From Alkanindiges illinoisensis (GTDB lineage: Bacteria > Pseudomonadota > Gammaproteobacteria > Pseudomonadales > Moraxellaceae), in contig NZ_SNTY01000036.1 of assembly GCF_004377485.1 (NCBI RefSeq), positions 104,315-168,314 on the forward strand: a stretch of 64,000 bases of DNA. The letters run 5' to 3'. Each line of letters begins with the position of its first letter. Within the stretch, counting starts at the first letter, position 1. The translations under genes were made by a program, and so were the position numbers. Below the pieces are notes generated by a model. It made no database searches. It was not told the origin of the DNA and saw nothing but the letters and a program-made list of their open reading frames with translations. Below, piece after piece: positions 63,648 to 64,000 of this stretch.

Positions 63648-63851
63648 TACTCTGAATTCGATGATAAAATTAAATTAGGGTATTATGGGCAGCTAAAAGA
63701 ATTAAAAACCAATTTATATACTTCAGCGAAATCAATCGCTATGCAGGAGGAAATTGTATATTGGAAAAACATTAAAAATGCGGATTCAAATACCTAGTGC
63801 GACATATTTGATAAAGAACTAGAAGCGTTTACGGCCTGGACTGTATTTTAA
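63648..63851 (+). pseudogene. Remnant of a second effector cassette
   Basis: One frame runs from about 63648 to 63851, broken by a TAG at 63795-63797. The last part reads FDKELEAFTAWTVF then stop, matching the end of the candidate effector (YDAEIEEFTTWNFF then stop). The earlier part (YYGQLKELKTNLYTSAKSIA) has no match I know. It is probably the 3' end of a second, related toxin whose main body was lost. A ribosome site AAGGAG at 63854 and the ATG at 63867 (MLFNPNRA, stop) look like the start of a broken immunity gene. Confidence 0.6.
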
Positions 63852-63944
63852 CAAGGAGCACAATAATGCTATTTAACCCGAATCGTGCTTAAGCCGATGA
63901 TTCCTTAATTTGAATTGTTGGCTTATTTTGATGAGTGAGTTGAT

Positions 63945-64000
63945 ATGCACATAGTGAGGCGTAAATTCCACTCAGAAATCCATGAAGACTACGTGCTCTA
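63945..64000 (+). CDS. Possible gene start running off the window
   Basis: From the ATG at 63945 an open frame of 18 codons (MHIVRRKFHSEIHEDYVL) continues past the last base. There is no strong ribosome site and no recognised family. Given the decayed surroundings it could be another fragment. Confidence 0.2.
   Translation, partial: MHIVRRKFHSEIHEDYVL

Overview
The window looks like a chromosome segment of a gammaproteobacterium of the Moraxellaceae (Acinetobacter/Alkanindiges type). The grounds are gene order and protein character rather than a database search: dnaJ directly before dapB, a divergent dsbA facing ubiG-mupP-yciK, FabR/DesT-like regulators facing a ferredoxin-reductase/acyl-CoA desaturase pair, and strict intrinsic terminators. 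No rRNA, tRNA or CRISPR array was seen. Most of the window is ordinary core genome. The accessory pieces are short and more AT-rich: around 36.8 kb, 47.8-49.0 kb, 51.8-52.3 kb and 61.6-64.0 kb.

Layout. 0-5 kb: the 3' part of a large outer-membrane surface protein, an overlapping OmpA-family protein, and a small secreted protein. 5-8 kb: a LysR regulator divergent from ilvD. 8-12.7 kb: a tandem DSBA-like protein, a ComEA-like lipoprotein, a MarR regulator with an alpha/beta hydrolase, a lipoprotein and a DUF4259 protein. 12.8-16.7 kb: ppc, and an HD-domain gene broken by an in-frame amber codon behind two palindromes. 16.7-21.9 kb: a TetR repressor divergent from an RND efflux pair. 22-25 kb: DUF1810, small membrane proteins, an MgtC-like protein and a sorbosone-dehydrogenase-like lipoprotein. 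25-28 kb: dnaJ behind a heat-shock-like promoter, dapB and a START protein. 28-32.4 kb: a GlyGly-CTERM trypsin-like protease, an alcohol dehydrogenase, tag and a sterol-desaturase-family protein. 32.5-36.7 kb: two M23 peptidase lipoproteins around an Sm-like protein, a pair of C-terminally anchored paralogs, and mutY. 36.8-41.3 kb: an orphan gene, a dienelactone hydrolase, a Baeyer-Villiger-type monooxygenase, a DUF1328 gene and a DedA protein.

41.5-44.7 kb and 58.4-61.6 kb hold two paralogous fatty-acid desaturation modules, each a divergent FabR/DesT-like TetR regulator, an FNR-ferredoxin reductase and a three-His-box desaturase. Between them lie dadA, guaA, an Mrr-type restriction endonuclease, a lipase-like hydrolase, a parvulin, a small disordered protein, a luciferase-like monooxygenase, argA/argE, yciK-mupP-ubiG and dsbA.

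The most unusual parts are five. (1) An overlapping three-gene set at 61.9-63.6 kb reads as a type VI secretion cargo module: a VgrG-tail-like protein, a candidate membrane-acting effector and a two-helix candidate immunity protein, with the wreck of a second cassette behind it. (2) A roughly 60-bp tandem array just after guaA has two hairpins per unit whose stem bases change together. (3) Two copies of a 91-bp MITE occur; one interrupts a small membrane-protein gene, and removing it with one 3-bp duplication restores the frame exactly. (4) The two desaturase modules have operators that share a core but differ in the flanks. (5) The HD-domain gene carries an in-frame stop.
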